This document shows positions 46,640-58,957 of a stretch of 64,000 nt of DNA, one piece after another. The translations under genes and the position numbers were made by a program. Position 1 is the first letter of the stretch. Every line of letters begins with the position of its first letter. Under the pieces are notes generated by a model, which did no database searches, was not told the DNA's origin, and worked only from the letters and a program-made list of their open reading frames with translations. Origin of the DNA: Larix kaempferi. Lineage: Eukaryota; Streptophyta; Pinopsida; Pinales; Pinaceae. The stretch is from contig BSBM01000779.1 in the NCBI GenBank assembly GCA_027924585.1, positions 16,784,001 through 16,848,000 of the forward strand, written 5' to 3'.

Positions 46640-48253
46640 TCACCTTTTCTGCAAGCCTAGAGAAGCTAAGCACCACCGTAACTTCTTTGAAGTAACTGGC
46701 TTCGTGAACATGTCTGCACTATTCTTTTGAGTGTGGACCTTTTCAAGAACCACTCCACCTTCATCAATAACATGTCTTACAAAATGATATTTTACAGGAA
46801 TATGTTTTGTCTTACTGTGATAAGCTGTATTTTTAGCCAAATGAATAGCACTTTGACTATCATAGAAAATCTTTATAGAGTTCTGAACCTTTCCTAACTC
46901 ACCCAGCAAACCTTTTAACTAGACTGCCTCTTTGCAAGCATGTGAAGCAGCTATATATTCTGCCTCTGTAGTAGATAAAGCAACAATATTCTGAAGCTTT
47001 GACATCCAACTAATAGCTCCACCTACAAGAGTAAAAACATAACTTGAAGTGGACCTCCTCTTGTCCAAATCACCTGCAAAATCAGAATCAACATAACCAG
47101 AGACTTTATCACTGCAACCATCAAAAGTGATACAATAGTCACTTGTGCCTCTAAGATACTGAAGCACCCATTTCACTGCTGCCCAATGCTCTTTTCCTGG
47201 ATTTGCCATGTATCTACTGACAACACCAACTGCATGTGAAATATCTGGTCTTGTACTTATCATCGCATACATCAAACTTCCTACTACATTAGCATATGGT
47301 ACACGAGACATATATTGCTTTTCTTCATCATTTTTAGGACTCAAACCTGAAGAAAGCTTGAAATGAGAAGCTAAAGGGATACTAGAAGGTTTCACCTTAT
47401 CCATACCGAATTTCTGAAGTATTTTCTCCACATACTTCTTTTGTGATAACCACAGCTTGCCATTTTTCCTGTCTCTGTGTATCTGCATGCCCAAGATCTG
47501 ATTTGCTGCTCCTAGATCCTTCATATCAAACGTCCTAGCCAACTGAGCCTTTAACCTGCTGATTTCAAACATGCTCTTGCTTGCGACAAGCATATCATCA
47601 ACATACAATACCAAAATAATGAACATGTCATTTTTCAACTTTTTAAAGTACACACAATGATCATACTCACTCCTGGTAAAATTCTGACTCACCATGAAAG
47701 AATCAAACTTCTTGTACCATTGCTTGGGAGACTGCCTCAGGCCATACAATGATTTTTTGAGCTTGCAAACAAACCTCTTGTTGCGATTTTGAATGAACCC
47801 TTCTGGTTGTTCCATGAAAATTTCTTCATCTAAATCTCCATGTAAGAAAGCTGTTTTGACATCTAGCTGCTCTAACTCCAAATCATATAAAGCAACTAGT
47901 GCTAACAAAATTCTGATAGAAACAAGTTTTACAACTGGTGAAAAAATCTCATGAAAGTCAATACCTGCTTTCTGAGAAAATCCTTTTGTAACCAGTCTCG
48001 CTTTGTACTTCGGAACAGTTTCATCAGCTCCTTTCTTTAGTTTGTACACCCATTTGCAGCCAACCACTTTCCTACTCTCTGGAAGTTCCACAATATCCCA
48101 CGTTTTGTTCTTTGCCAAGGAATCCATTTCTTCTTTCATTGCATGTTTCCATTTGTCACTGTCAGACACTTCTAATGCTTCCTTATAACTGTCAGGTTCT
48201 CCTTCATTAGAAATGAAAACAAAATCATCAAACCTCTTTGGAAAAGTTCTGTT
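46640..48253 (-). pseudogene. Copia reverse transcriptase and RNase H part of pol
   Basis: The frame reads RT from WKHAMKEEMDSLAKNKTWDI and KWVYKLKKGADE, through QLDVKTAFLHGDLDEEIFM to the catalytic LYVDDMLVAS with YVDD intact. RNase H follows: GYVDSDFAGDLDKRRSTSSY, ISWMSKLQNIVALSTTEAEY and YDSQSAIHLAKN, ending in HTQKNSADMFTKP. The enzyme copies element RNA to DNA in the virus-like particle. TAG at 46919-46921 falls between EAV and LKGLLGELGK, where Trp is usual; TAG at 48254-48256 separates it from integrase. All key catalytic residues remain, so loss of function comes from the stops. Confidence 0.95.
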
Positions 48254-49774
48254 CTACGTAGATCTTCGTAGAGTTTGCTGTGGTATTTCCTCTATTTCTG
48301 TCTGCTCATCCTCTTCCTGAGGAGTGTCCTCATGAATATCCTCTTCCTGGACATCCTCATGAGTCCCCCTCACAGATGACTGTGTATCAAACTGAATTTG
48401 CTGAAACTGTGGTACATTAGCATGTTTCAAATCATTACTTACATCTAAATTTGTCAAAGAAAGTTCATCAAATTTTACATCTCTGTTTATGATGATTTTG
48501 TGGACAGTAGGATTCCACAACCTATATCCCTTAACACCATCACCATATCCAACAAAGATCAATTTTATTGACTTAGGATCTAGTTTGGAACGCTGATTTT
48601 TCGAAATAAGTGCATAGGCTTCACAACCAAATGCTCTAAGATTAGAATAATCACATGATTGACCTGTCCATACCTCTTCTGGAATTTTGCAGTCAATTGC
48701 TGTTGATGGTGATCGATTGACCAGGTAACAAGCTGTAAGCAATGCCTCTCTCCACAATTCCTGCTGCAACTTCGCATTACTGAGCATACTCCTTGCTCTT
48801 TCAAGAAGAGTCCTGTTCATGGGTTCAGCAATGCCGTTCTGCTGCGGAGTGTAAACAGTGGTCTTATGCCTCTCAATCCCATCCTGCTTGCAATAATTAT
48901 CAAACTCCTTTGAAGTAAATTCGGTTCCATTATCTGTTCTAAGACATTTAATGAACCTGCCAGTGCTCTTCTCAACCAAAGATCTAAACTGCTTAAATAT
49001 ATAAAAAACATTAGCTTTTCTCTTTAATAAATAGATCCAAACTTTCCTCAAGTAATCATCTATAAAACTGACGAAATATGACGATCCCCCATAAGAAATT
49101 TTTGGAGATGGACCCCAAAGATCACAATGTATGTAGTCTAGAATACCTTTACTAGTGTGTTTTCCAGATTTAAATTTTTGTCTAGCCTGTTTACCATAAA
49201 TACAGTGCTCACAAAACTTCAAATCTACAGATTTTAAACTAGGAAGCAACTTTCGATCAGCAAGTACCTTCATACCTCTTTCGCTGATATGACCTAACCG
49301 CTGATGCCATAGACGAGTGATGTCTTCTGCTGCACCAACCGATGCTACTGTTGCGTGATCAACTTCCGTCCTCCCTTCAAGTCTATACAGGTTCCCAACT
49401 CTGTTTGCTTTCATAACAACCAAGATACCTTTCGATATCTTCATAACTCCACCTTGAACTGTAAACTTGTAACCAGCATCATCAAGAACTCCCATTGATA
49501 TCAAGTTCTTCCTTAATTCAGGTACATGTCTCACATCTGTTAGAGTCCTAACAGTCCCTTCATACATTTTAATTCTGATACTCCCTACCCCAACAGTTTT
49601 ACATGTAACATTATTTCCCATATAAACTACCCCGTCATCTATAGATTGGTATGACGAATACCAATTTCTATGAAGACACATGTGGTGAGATGCTCCAGAA
49701 TTTATTAACCAGTCAGAATGGTATTGTGAAACAGTAGATGTAGATAATACCTCATCGATCATACCTGAATCATT
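48254..49774 (-). pseudogene. Copia protease and integrase part of pol
   Basis: The protease motif reads WLINSGASHHM: the catalytic Asp of (D/L)DSGA is Asn, a G-to-A type change that should inactivate the protease by itself. The GAG-pre-integrase zinc finger follows (LWHQRLGHISERGMKVL ... CEHCIYGKQ), then the integrase core with Asp in HCDLWGPSP, Asp in LRTDNGTEF and Glu in NGIAEPMNRT, so the DDE triad is intact. The C-terminal part ends in an acidic stretch (DVQEEDIHEDTPQEEDEQTE) before RT. It is in the same frame as gag and RT, with a TAG at 49775-49777 before it. Confidence 0.95.
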
Positions 49775-50569
49775 CTAGGCTATGTTCACCTCCTTTGTAG
49801 AGTCCTCCTCCTCAGAAGCTTGCTTGCGTTTCCAGCAATCTTTCTTCAGATGTCCTGCTTTATTGCAGTACCAACACTTCAATTTACTCTTTTTGCCCTT
49901 CGACTTTGACATGGATGTACCCTTTGAATGTTGTCCTCTTTCACTGGATCTTCCTCTGGCCACCATTACTTCTGATGTCGAGGTTTCAAGACTAGATTTC
50001 TTTTGACTTTCCTCAGAAAGTAAGGCTCCCACAACTTCATCGAAGGTAATAGACTCAGTAGAACTAAAACTGATAGAGGTTACAAAATGTGCCCACGACT
50101 CAGGCAGAGAGCACAACAGTAAAATCGCCTTGTCTTCAGATTTAATAATATCTTCCATACTAGTCAACTAACAAATAAGAGTATTGAACGCATTCAAGTG
50201 TTCAGAAATCTTTGTACCGTCTTTCATACGCAAGGTAAACAACTGCCGCTTCAAGAGGATTTTATTCGTCAAGGATTTAGTCATGTACAAACTTTCCAAC
50301 TTTGTCCAGAGACCTGCTGCTGTAGTTTCAGACACGATGTTAAATAAAACATCGTCGGCCAAGCACAGGCGAATAGCACTGAGAGCTCTTTCATCCATCT
50401 CGCTCCAGTCTCCATCTAAAATATTTGCGGGTTTCTTTATTTTCCCAGCCAGTGCCTTCGCCACTCCTTGCTGCACGAGCATATCCCGCATCTTGACCTT
50501 CCACAACTCGAAATTATTGCTCCCATTGAACTTCTCAATTTCAAACTTAACACTCTGTGTTTTTGCCAT
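49775..50569 (-). pseudogene. Copia gag
   Basis: Starts at ATG 50569 (MAKTQSVKFEIEKFNGSNNF). The UBN2-type gag core is clear: LWKVKMRDMLVQQGVAKAL, LWTKLESLYMTKSLTNKIL and LKRQLFTLRMKDGTKISEHL. A TAG at 50168-50170 follows FNTLIC, where Gln is usual. The remainder ends in a zinc knuckle CWYCNKAGHLKKDC (CX2CX4HX4C). Gag forms the particle that packages element RNA. Confidence 0.95.
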
Positions 50570-50599
50570 TTTCTCAAGAAAACATCAGGTCAAAAAACT

Positions 50600-51265
50600 T
50601 TATAAGGGAAACCCTTTTTGAAATAATGGAATAAAGGTTTTATAATTTAAATGGAATAAAGGTTTTATTTCTTATTTAAAAAAAAAAAACAATCAAGAAA
50701 TAATTTATTAAACCTTATAACTCCCACCTTTAAACCTTATAACTCCCACCTTTAAACCTTATAACAAAAAACCTTTTAATAAACCATCCCTTATAACTCC
50801 CATCAACCATATGCTTTATATCTCAAAAACATTTCAAATATTCACGGCATCAATTTTTCACGGACGGCATCAATTTTTCACGGCCATATACATTTCATAT
50901 ATTAAACCAACATCAATTTTCACGGCATCAATTTTTCACGGCCATATATATTTCATATATTAAACCAACATCAATTTTCATGGCAGCAATTTTTCTTTCA
51001 CGTGAAATCTCAAACAAAAAATAACTATTCACGTTTTACCTCAGTACCGCGCCTCTCGATGGTTCAGTGCCGCGGTAGTCCGTAAGATTTTTGATTGGTA
51101 GAAGTGTGCCATAAAGTGCCGCGCCCCACTAAGTTTCAGACCCGCGGTAGTTTAATATTACCGCTCCTTTGCACAGGACTTCAAACTTTTCTCCTCCGGT
51201 AACTTTTGACCCGTAAAACGAACAATGATTATTCGGCTTTCTCGTTCTCTGTGGCTTTCTACCCA
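50600..51265 (-). other. Untranslated leader of the copia element, with internal repeats
   Basis: Between the primer site and gag lie CCTTATAACTCCCACCTTTAAA in tandem (about 50,717-50,765) and a repeated module CATCAATTTTTCACGGCCATATA(C/T)ATTTCATATATTAAACCAA split by position over about 50,865-50,975. Leader repeats are common in copia elements. Confidence 0.7.
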
Positions 51266-51277
51266 GCTCTGATACCA
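51266..51277 (-). other. Copia primer-binding site (tRNA-iMet)
   Basis: Minus strand TGGTATCAGAGC, the exact plant consensus, two bases from the 5' LTR. Confidence 0.95.
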
Positions 51278-51279
51278 CT

Positions 51280-51595
51280 TGTTGGATCTAACAGCCACAA
51301 AATACAATATACAACGGAAGCAAATAAAACAAGAAAGACAATAAATACACACACATGAGATATACGCAGAGATTTACGTGGTAAAAACCTCTCTTAGGGA
51401 AACATCCACGGAGCAATGGTATCGGTATCTTATTATTTAGAATCTGAAGATTTACAACAACTCACAACTCTCCAATATCTTCTCTTACGAGAATACAAGA
51501 AACATATACATTTCTTACACGGTTACTAATAACTGCATATTTAGTTAGTCAGTTACATAGTTACCGTCATAGCCGGTTGTCACCTGTTTCTAACA
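51280..51595 (-). repeat. 5' LTR of the copia element
   Basis: 316 bp, aligning without gaps to 46272-46587 at a constant offset of 5,008 bp, with five substitutions. Confidence 0.97.
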
Positions 51596-51600
51596 TCTGG

Positions 51601-51905
51601 TAATTATACTCCAGGCATTCATGGTAACCTAAAAACGATTGCAAATATCCGGTAACAAATTCTCAATCCAAGCATTCACTATTTGCTAGGTACAATCCAG
51701 GCATTCATGCTAATATCAAGACAATCTGGTAATACAATCCAGGCATTCATACTACATAAAACGATTTCAAATATCCGGTAACAAAATCTCAATCCAGGCA
51801 TTCATGCTAATATCAAGACAATCTGGTAATACAATCTAGGCATTCATACTACATAAAACGATTTCAAATATTTGGTAAGAAAATCCCAGTCTAGGCATTC
51901 ACGAT
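51601..51905. repeat. 97-bp tandem repeat
   Basis: TAATATCAAGACAATCTGGT occurs at 51711 and 51808, and the phrase (C/T)AATC(C/T)AGGCATTCAT recurs every 40-60 bp from 51,610 to 51,900. Confidence 0.88.
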
Positions 51906-53214
51906 CTGGTAGATGAAATCTAGGAATCTTAAATAAAAATGTAGACAAGGTCCAGTAGTAAGGGGATCCTGCAAATGCAGAGATAATCCCAACATTTGTG
52001 CCTTGGAAAACTACACAACAAGACAAATAAAAGATTCAAAAGTCTCCAACACAGGTTGGGATCGAGCTCTAGAAGGTCGTCCTTTCCCATGCAAATGATT
52101 GCTAATTCAACATTTCTCAGCTACCGAGTCTAGTTCGATAGATGCAAGATCGATCCCGCCAACCCCCCCTTCGCAGAGATTTTTGCCTTTTCTCCAGCAA
52201 GGGTCTATGATTCCGATGCATCTTATCATAAGAAAACAATTTGAGAGGGATCAGCTTAAGAGCTCTCCCGTCTCTGTGATCTATATTACAATAAATAACA
52301 CAGACATAAGATAACTTTCATAGGGATCAAGCGCTCTGCGTTATCCCTTCCCGAAGCATCCTACCATCTCCACTGCAGAGGCTGTTTCCCCAAATTTTTC
52401 TTCCTTACTCTCCTCACTTGGCTTCCTTAAGAAGGTCCCCATCCCCCCGAGCTCCGCGGTGGTAGGAAGTAATGGGTCTCTTAATGAGGCAGATGACGGT
52501 AAAAGGAGTGTTCCACGCGTGGAAAAACTGGTGCAAGTAAAAGATGTGGGTGTTCTATGCTGAAGAAAACAAATGGCTGTAGGGAGGTTTTTGTGAGATC
52601 CACTAAGGAGACATTCTCTTTAAATTACTCTCAACGATTAGTTAATACAACCTCCGAAAAGATTTGAGCATTAATCGATTATATATATATATATTTTCTT
52701 AAAAAAGAATTTACTCTTCTTTTTAATATTTTTCATAACAACTTATTTATATGATAGTTATTGTAAAGTACAAAACTCAAGGGCTATGCCCTTAGATTAT
52801 CCATTTTATGTCTGCATGCATTTGACTTTAAATATTCACAACATTTAAAAAGAGGCCATGCTCCTTCCGCAATGTATATTATATATATATATATATATGT
52901 ACTATATACTATATATATGTGTGTTTATTTACTTATAGTCCAATATACTAATATTTAATTAATAATGTGATCTTATCAAATAATAAGCTAAGCTTATCGA
53001 ATATAACCATATACTAAGCTTGCCAAATACATCAATTAATAGGCTAAGCTTTTTTTAAATAAATTGAATAACTATTTTTTATAAGTTTTTATGGGCCTAT
53101 CCATCTCTTTATAATAAGAGACCATAGTCTAAAATAGTCCTATAGAGATGTTATTATTCCTCTATACGGAAGTGTCGTCATTTATATTGTAAGTGTCGTA
53201 ACTTATACTTGATG
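51906..53214. other. No gene recognised
   Basis: Holds related copies of the ACAGGGA/GTCCC phrase seen left of the copia element, TA microsatellites near 52,681 and 52,887, and otherwise AT-rich DNA. Confidence 0.4.
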
Positions 53215-53731
53215 GGTTATTAGACCACCTTGTTGGGGTTGGCCCTGTATAAGTCATGTGGGTCAAAGGGTTAGTAGACCACCCTATTGGGTGTCGGCCA
53301 TTTGGGTCAAAGGGTTATTAGACCACCCTAGTGGGGGTCGACCCAGTCAGGATTATGTTAAGTGGTTAAGTTGAGGCTGACCTAGTTGAGTAAAGGTCAA
53401 GTCAACTTAGTGTATAAATAGAGAGTGTGTCTCTCTCATTTTACACATTCTATTCTCTCACTCACACTTGGGAGAGTGGCGCACTTGTGGAGGAGGAGGC
53501 TCTGCTGCTAGGAGAAGACTATCTCTTGTATTCTGGTTGTATCATTGCTCTATTTATCTCTGAGGAAGTTATTGAGGTTTTTCACCTTTATGGTTTTCCC
53601 CAAGTAAACTCTGTGTCTCTTGTGTGCTTGCATTATTATGTCCATGATTGATATGCTGTAGATTTGCTGTACATGTTGTTCTCTCAGTTAAGATCCTAGA
53701 TCAGATTGAAGTAAATTCTGAAATTTTAACA
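53215..53731 (+). mobile_element. LTR-like segment ending at the broken copia pol
   Basis: Three diverged units of about 50 bp (GGGTTATTAGACCACC(T/C)T...GGGTCAAA) lie at 53215-53365. A TATA box (GTATAAATAGAGAG, about 53,411) follows, then a leader-like stretch ending TTTTAACA at 53731, where it meets the copia RNase H region. This is the right end of an LTR in plus orientation, probably a solo LTR inserted in the older copia. I could not fix its left end or a target duplication. Confidence 0.45.
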
Positions 53732-56700
53732 CCTTGACCTAGGAAAATTTCCTCCGGATTCTACCATACCTCAAGACCTAAGAAGTAATGCATCATGCCT
53801 AGGTCAACTCAGCGGCAAGATTATTCTTTGTTTCTGCTAAGAGCTTCTCTTCACCTGCCAAAAACAAGTCATCTACATATAACAGTAGAATCACAGGATC
53901 TCCTTCCTCAACCTTGTAGTAAAGGTTGGAGTCCTATTTACTCTTGATAAAGCTAAAGCTCGTCAAAAACCCATCTATCCTGTCGTACCATGTCCTGGGT
54001 GCCTGTTTCAATCTGTACAAGACCTTCTTTAATCTGCACACATGAGTCTTCTTGTCGTGTGTTTCGAAGCTTAATGGATTCTCCACATACACTTCATCTT
54101 CCGCTATGCCATTTAGGAAGGCAGTCTTTACATCCATCTGATGTACCTTCCAATTCATCACTTTGGCGATAGCAAGTACAAACATGATTGAAGTGTATAT
54201 CTCGCTACTAGAGAAAATGTCTCCTTGTAATCAATACCTTCTTTTTGGGAGAAACCTCGAGCCACGAACCTTGCCTTGTATTTATCGACACTTCCATATG
54301 CCACATGTTTTATCTTGTAGATCCATTTGGAAGACACTACTGACTTCCCTTCTGGTCTCATAACTACCTCCTAGAAATCATTCTTCATGATCAACTGATA
54401 CTCCTCAATCATAGCATCTTTCTAGACTTTTTGTTCAACCGCCTCTTCATAACTGGAAGGTTCAACATCATTGATGTCACTTAATAGTACCATATATCTG
54501 GAGTAAGTCTAAGGTCTCTTGCTTCCTTCTAGAGCACCATAATTTTATGCGTCCTGAATAATCTCTTGTTCCCAAGCCGGTTTTCTCTTATGTGAGTTCA
54601 CTTCTTTCAGTGGATCTACAGGTATCTGTGGCTTAGTCATATCATGATGCTCAGGTTCGTCTGGAACATGTTCTTCCATTATTGTTTCTCGAACCCTGGG
54701 AGTCTCAGGTTCTTCATCATGCTCCTCATCTAAGTGAATCTTCCTTGACCTGCTTAAAGTTGTTTCTTCATCAAAGGTTACATATCTGTTAGTCTCGATC
54801 TTCTTGAAGCCCAGTATGTATATTCTGTAATCCTTTGATGAATCACTATAACCGACGAAGATTCATTTCTTTCCTGAGGGCTCCAACTTGGTCCTCTTCT
54901 CTTTTGGAATATGAATGAATATTGGGCAGCCAAATATACTGAAATGGATGACTTCTGGTTTGTCTCCTGTAAATATTTCTTTTGGTGTCTTGTTCTCAAG
55001 AACTCTGTGAGGAGTCCTATTTTGAACATATACGGTTTTCCTTGCGGCTTCTGCCCATAAGTGCATAGGAAGTTCCTAATCATGGATCGTGGCCTTTACT
55101 GCTTCCATAATTGTTCTATTCCTTCTTTCTACAGTCCCATTTTGTTGTGGATTATAGGGAGTGCTCATCTCCATCTTAATCCTTGAGTCTTTACATAATT
55201 CTTTAAATTCTCCTGAAGTAAATTCACCTCCATTATTTGTTCTTAGTACCTTTATTTTCTTTTCAGTTTGATTTTCCACAAGGGCTTTAAGCTCCTTGAA
55301 CTTGTTAAATACTTCATCTTTGGATTTTGAGAAATAGATCCATGTTTTTCTTGAATAATCATCAATAAAGAAAACATAGTAGACATACCTGCTTAATGAA
55401 TTGAATGGCATACGCCCCCAAACATATGAATGTATAAGTTCCAAAATATCCTTTGCTTTTATGTCACTACTTGGAAATGGTTTCTTCACATTCTTTCCTT
55501 TTGCACATCGCTTGCGTATTCCTTCATGCTTGGTTTGGATCTCGGGTAGTCCATTCACCATATTTCTTACAATTGGTAATGCTTTGTAGTTGATGTGAGA
55601 AAATATTCTATGCCACAATTCATTTGGTTCCATAGTTTCATGAACCAAAGCTTGTTCTGGATGTCCCTTGAGTTTGTATATTCCTCCCTCTTGCACTCCA
55701 ATTACTACCGCATCATTTATTGTTTTACCCTTGGGACACATAAGTACTTGACCATCCACAAATGATACTTTGAATCCTTTCTCGTCTAGAGCTGAGATGG
55801 AAAGTAAGTTCTTCTTCAAACCGGGTACATTTAGAACATCCTTCAATTTGATAGGATTTCTAGAGTCAAGCTTATAGGAAGCTTCTCCTACCCCTTTGAT
55901 GGGATATTTATAATCATCTCCTAGCTTCACCTTGTGAGGTGAGTCCTTTTCAGTAAGGTTTTTGATAGCATCCTTGTAACCTATCATGTGTTTAGAGGCA
56001 CCGCTATCAACAAGCCAATCATTATTACCAAGTGCAACTGTACCTGTCAGTGCTGATATCAAGACATATTCTTTGTCACTTGGAGAATCCTTTCTTGCTT
56101 TCTCATCATCCTCTGCATGATGTCTTTTCGTGCTCTTCTTCTTGAATCCTTTATTCTTGGGACAATTTTTATAGCCATGCCCTAACTCATTGCAATTAAA
56201 GAATCTAATATTTGAGAATTATTTGGTATTCCTCTCACCTTTGTATGATTTCTTGTGATGATGATATTCTCTCTTTCCTCTATTGGTATGCGTTGCCAAG
56301 GCTTGATTTTATTCATCTCCTAGCTTTTCTTCTCTGGCAACAATCCTAGCTTCTTCTTGAGTGTAGGATTCCAAAAGTGTACTGAATAAAATAAGTTTCT
56401 TCCTTGCGCATATTCCTTGAATATATGACTCCCATGATATTGGAAGACCATTTAGGGTACTCATTACTAGTTTTGCATTTTCTACTTCATTTCCAATTGC
56501 ACTTAACTGATCTTTGATGCTGGAAACCCTTGTGAAGTATGATTGTATGATTTCATTGTTTTGCATCTTCACAGCCTTGAGTTTAGTCCTCAAGATCATC
56601 TTCCTATTGATGTTGGTTCCTTCAAATAGGCCTTTCAATGCATCAAACATATCTTTCGGAGTCTTCATAGAAGATATGTGTGGGATCAAGTGATCCTTGA

Positions 56701-56940
56701 TGGAATCAATTATGATCCTCTTAGCTTTGATAAGATTCTTCTTGTGCTTAGCCTTCTCTTCATCTCCCTCTGGCTCCACAACTACCTCTATACATACTTG
56801 TCCAAGTCATGCTCTTCTAGGATGAGCATCACCCTATACTTCCATGCTCAGAAGTTCTCTGCTCCTTCAAGCTTATCCTCAAGCTTGGTACTATTTGGAA
56901 TTTTGATAAACTTGATAAATAAGAACCTCAAATGGAAATA
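53732..56940 (-). pseudogene. Older Ty1-copia gag-pol, heavily broken
   Basis: In minus order: gag (KYRVMLILEEHDLDKY near 56,800; MILRTKLKAVKMQNNEIIQ), a degraded zinc knuckle (CNELGHGYKNC, first Cys replaced by Phe), protease with DWLVDSGASKHM intact, a zinc-finger and integrase core where two of three acidic residues are changed (HSYVWG for HSDxxG; RTNNGGEF for RTDNGGEF), Glu kept in NGTVERRNRT, then RT (KYKARFVARGFSQKEGIDY; MDVKTAFLNGIAEDEVY; LLYVDDLFLAGE with YVDD kept). It stops in RNase H/connection at DLGMMHYFLGLEVW near 53,735. There are stops of all three types and several frameshifts. Confidence 0.93.
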
Positions 56941-57347
56941 GAATAGATTACCAAATGAGATGCTCCAATCATAGGTTGACTTCTTGAAAAACTGGTTGCA
57001 GGGTGACCTAGGGTTTGTCAAAGAAACCCTAATTTTTCAACTTCGGGATCTTGAAAAACTATTTGGAGGAAAATATGTGCCTTACCAAGGAAAACTGAGC
57101 AATGTACTTATTTTCCTGATTATGTGAACAGATCCTCCAAAAACCTGATGCCCTAGTTCTCTGAGCTGCAATGGTGGGCCCAAAAATGAAAATTATTGGA
57201 ATGAGATTCTACTTCGATAGAAAGATGTGCCCTAGTGAGGCGATTTGAGTCCACCCTCTTTTCAGCTGATTTGTGGAGACTTCTTCTATGAACAAGGAAT
57301 CCTAGTTCTGCAGTTGCAATAGCTACACATTGTTCTCTTTCATACTA

Positions 57348-57359
57348 GCTCTGTAACCA
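57348..57359 (-). other. Primer-binding site of the older copia
   Basis: Minus strand TGGTTACAGAGC, one-position variant of TGGTATCAGAGC, directly next to the LTR. Confidence 0.85.
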
Positions 57360-57892
57360 TGTTAGAATTTTAAGTGCAATAACAATAAGGATCACTCAAA
57401 GATAAATAAGCACAACATGAACAAAAGTAGACAACAAATTTATCCTGGGAAAACCCTCTCGGGGCAGAAAAACCCAACAAACTTCTTATATATAGATTCT
57501 GCAGAAAGTACAATAGTATGATCCCTTGTGCAAAGACCAAAAACAAGAAGACTTCAAAAGCAACTATCCACTTGACTCTATCTCTCCTAATGATGCGATC
57601 TCAATGTGTGAGTGAGGTGACCAAATGAGGAGGTCGAACTCCTCATTTATACTAGACAAAACACTTGACCTTTTTACTAATTAGATCGGCTTGACTCTCC
57701 TATATGGGCCGACCTGTACACTTTACAATAAAGTATTCTTTCTAGAATTTTCCAGGCCAACCTAATAGTTAGGGTTTACGTTGACTCTTTCAATGACTTT
57801 TACATAATTAATTACATTGATAATAATCCCTGTAGGGTGTACAATATAAATAATACAAATAAGAATATCTTATGAAGTTATATTCTTCAACA
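57360..57892 (-). repeat. 5' LTR of the older copia element
   Basis: 533 bp. On the minus strand it begins TGTTGAAG and ends TTCTAACA, immediately followed by the primer site. It contains TATAAATGAGGAG as a likely promoter. The 3' LTR is not in the window, consistent with truncation at 53,731. Confidence 0.85.
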
Positions 57893-58321
57893 AATATTCC
57901 ATCATGTATTAAAACAATCATCATCAATCATACCATGTAAATCATCATGTCTGAATGATAGTCTACAAAAAATATTGAATAGACTTCGAAAATGGAAGTC
58001 GACATCAATACTATCTTCTATCCTATCAACTAAAATATGAGAAATCGTGAGATATACCCCCCTGAAAGTGGAAAAGGGTAATCATATTATCTTTGGGTGG
58101 AGTAAAAAAAATCGATCTTCAACTCAAAAGATACATCACGTGGGCCTCGTTCATGCCCTGAAATCAACAAATAAAACACAATCATAAGCATTTGTTGTAG
58201 AAATTGATCCTTGCAAACACGTCTGAACATGTGTATGAACCTGTTTGTAATATCTCTTTAATAACTTGGCTTCCAAAATCCAATGCTAAGTATTCATCCA
58301 TCCAAAGTGTACTTGTTTTCG
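57893..58321. other. No gene recognised
   Basis: AT-rich flank of the older copia element. Confidence 0.4.
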
Positions 58322-58957
58322 ATGCTTCTTTTTCTATGTATGACACCTATCTGAGAAGTGATTTGTCTTACCACAAAAAATACATGGGTGAAGATCAAAA
58401 TAGTTTAACTCATCATGGCTAGCTCGTTGACAATGTTAGCATAATACAAGTTCTTCATCCATCCAATCATCATCCAAAAAATCCTCAATACTTGTATCAT
58501 TGAAAACATCCTCAACAACTACATCTTTATCAACATTTCCATCATCATCAACATCATGGTCATCTTAACCTACAACATCATTATGGTAATCACCATCATC
58601 ATTATGGTAATCGTGGTCAGTTCTTTATGTGTCATCATTATGCTTCTTTTTCTATGGATGACACCTATCTGAGAAGTGATTTGTCTTACCACAAAAAATA
58701 CATGGGTGAAGATCAAAATAGTTTAACTCATCATGGCTAGTTCGTTGACAATGTTAGCATAGTACAAGTTCTTCATCCATCCAATCATCATCCAAAAAAT
58801 CCTCAATACTTGTATCATCGAAAACATCCTCAACAAATACATCTTTATCAACATTTGCATCATCATCAACATCGTGGTCATCTTAACCTACAACATCATT
58901 ATGGTAATCATCACCATCATGTACCTGTTCCTTACCATTATCCTCAAGTTCCATCTT
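58322..58957. repeat. 318-bp tandem duplication
   Basis: ATGCTTCTTTTTCTATG at 58322 recurs at 58640. About ten single-base differences are seen over 280 bp, and the duplication covers the zinc-knuckle segment exactly once per copy. Confidence 0.95.

Larger units (their letters stand above)
46272..51595 (-). mobile_element. Ty1-copia retrotransposon, near-complete
   Basis: Two 316-bp LTRs (46272-46587 and 51280-51595, TGTTG...TAACA) bound a 5,324-bp element on the minus strand. The flanks are TCTAG (46267-46271) and TCTGG (51596-51600), a target duplication with one mismatch. The primer-binding site lies at 51266-51277. A purine tract (AAGGTGGAGAT on the minus strand) abuts the left LTR. One continuous frame carries gag, protease, integrase, reverse transcriptase and RNase H in copia order, with four TAG stops and no frameshift. 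The LTRs differ at five positions (1.6%), so it is the youngest LTR element here. Confidence 0.96.

Noticed and set aside
46919-50170. Programmed TAG readthrough linking gag and pol in the copia element
   Set aside because: Four TAGs at unrelated places, together with a protease Asp-to-Asn change, fit decay better than regulated readthrough.
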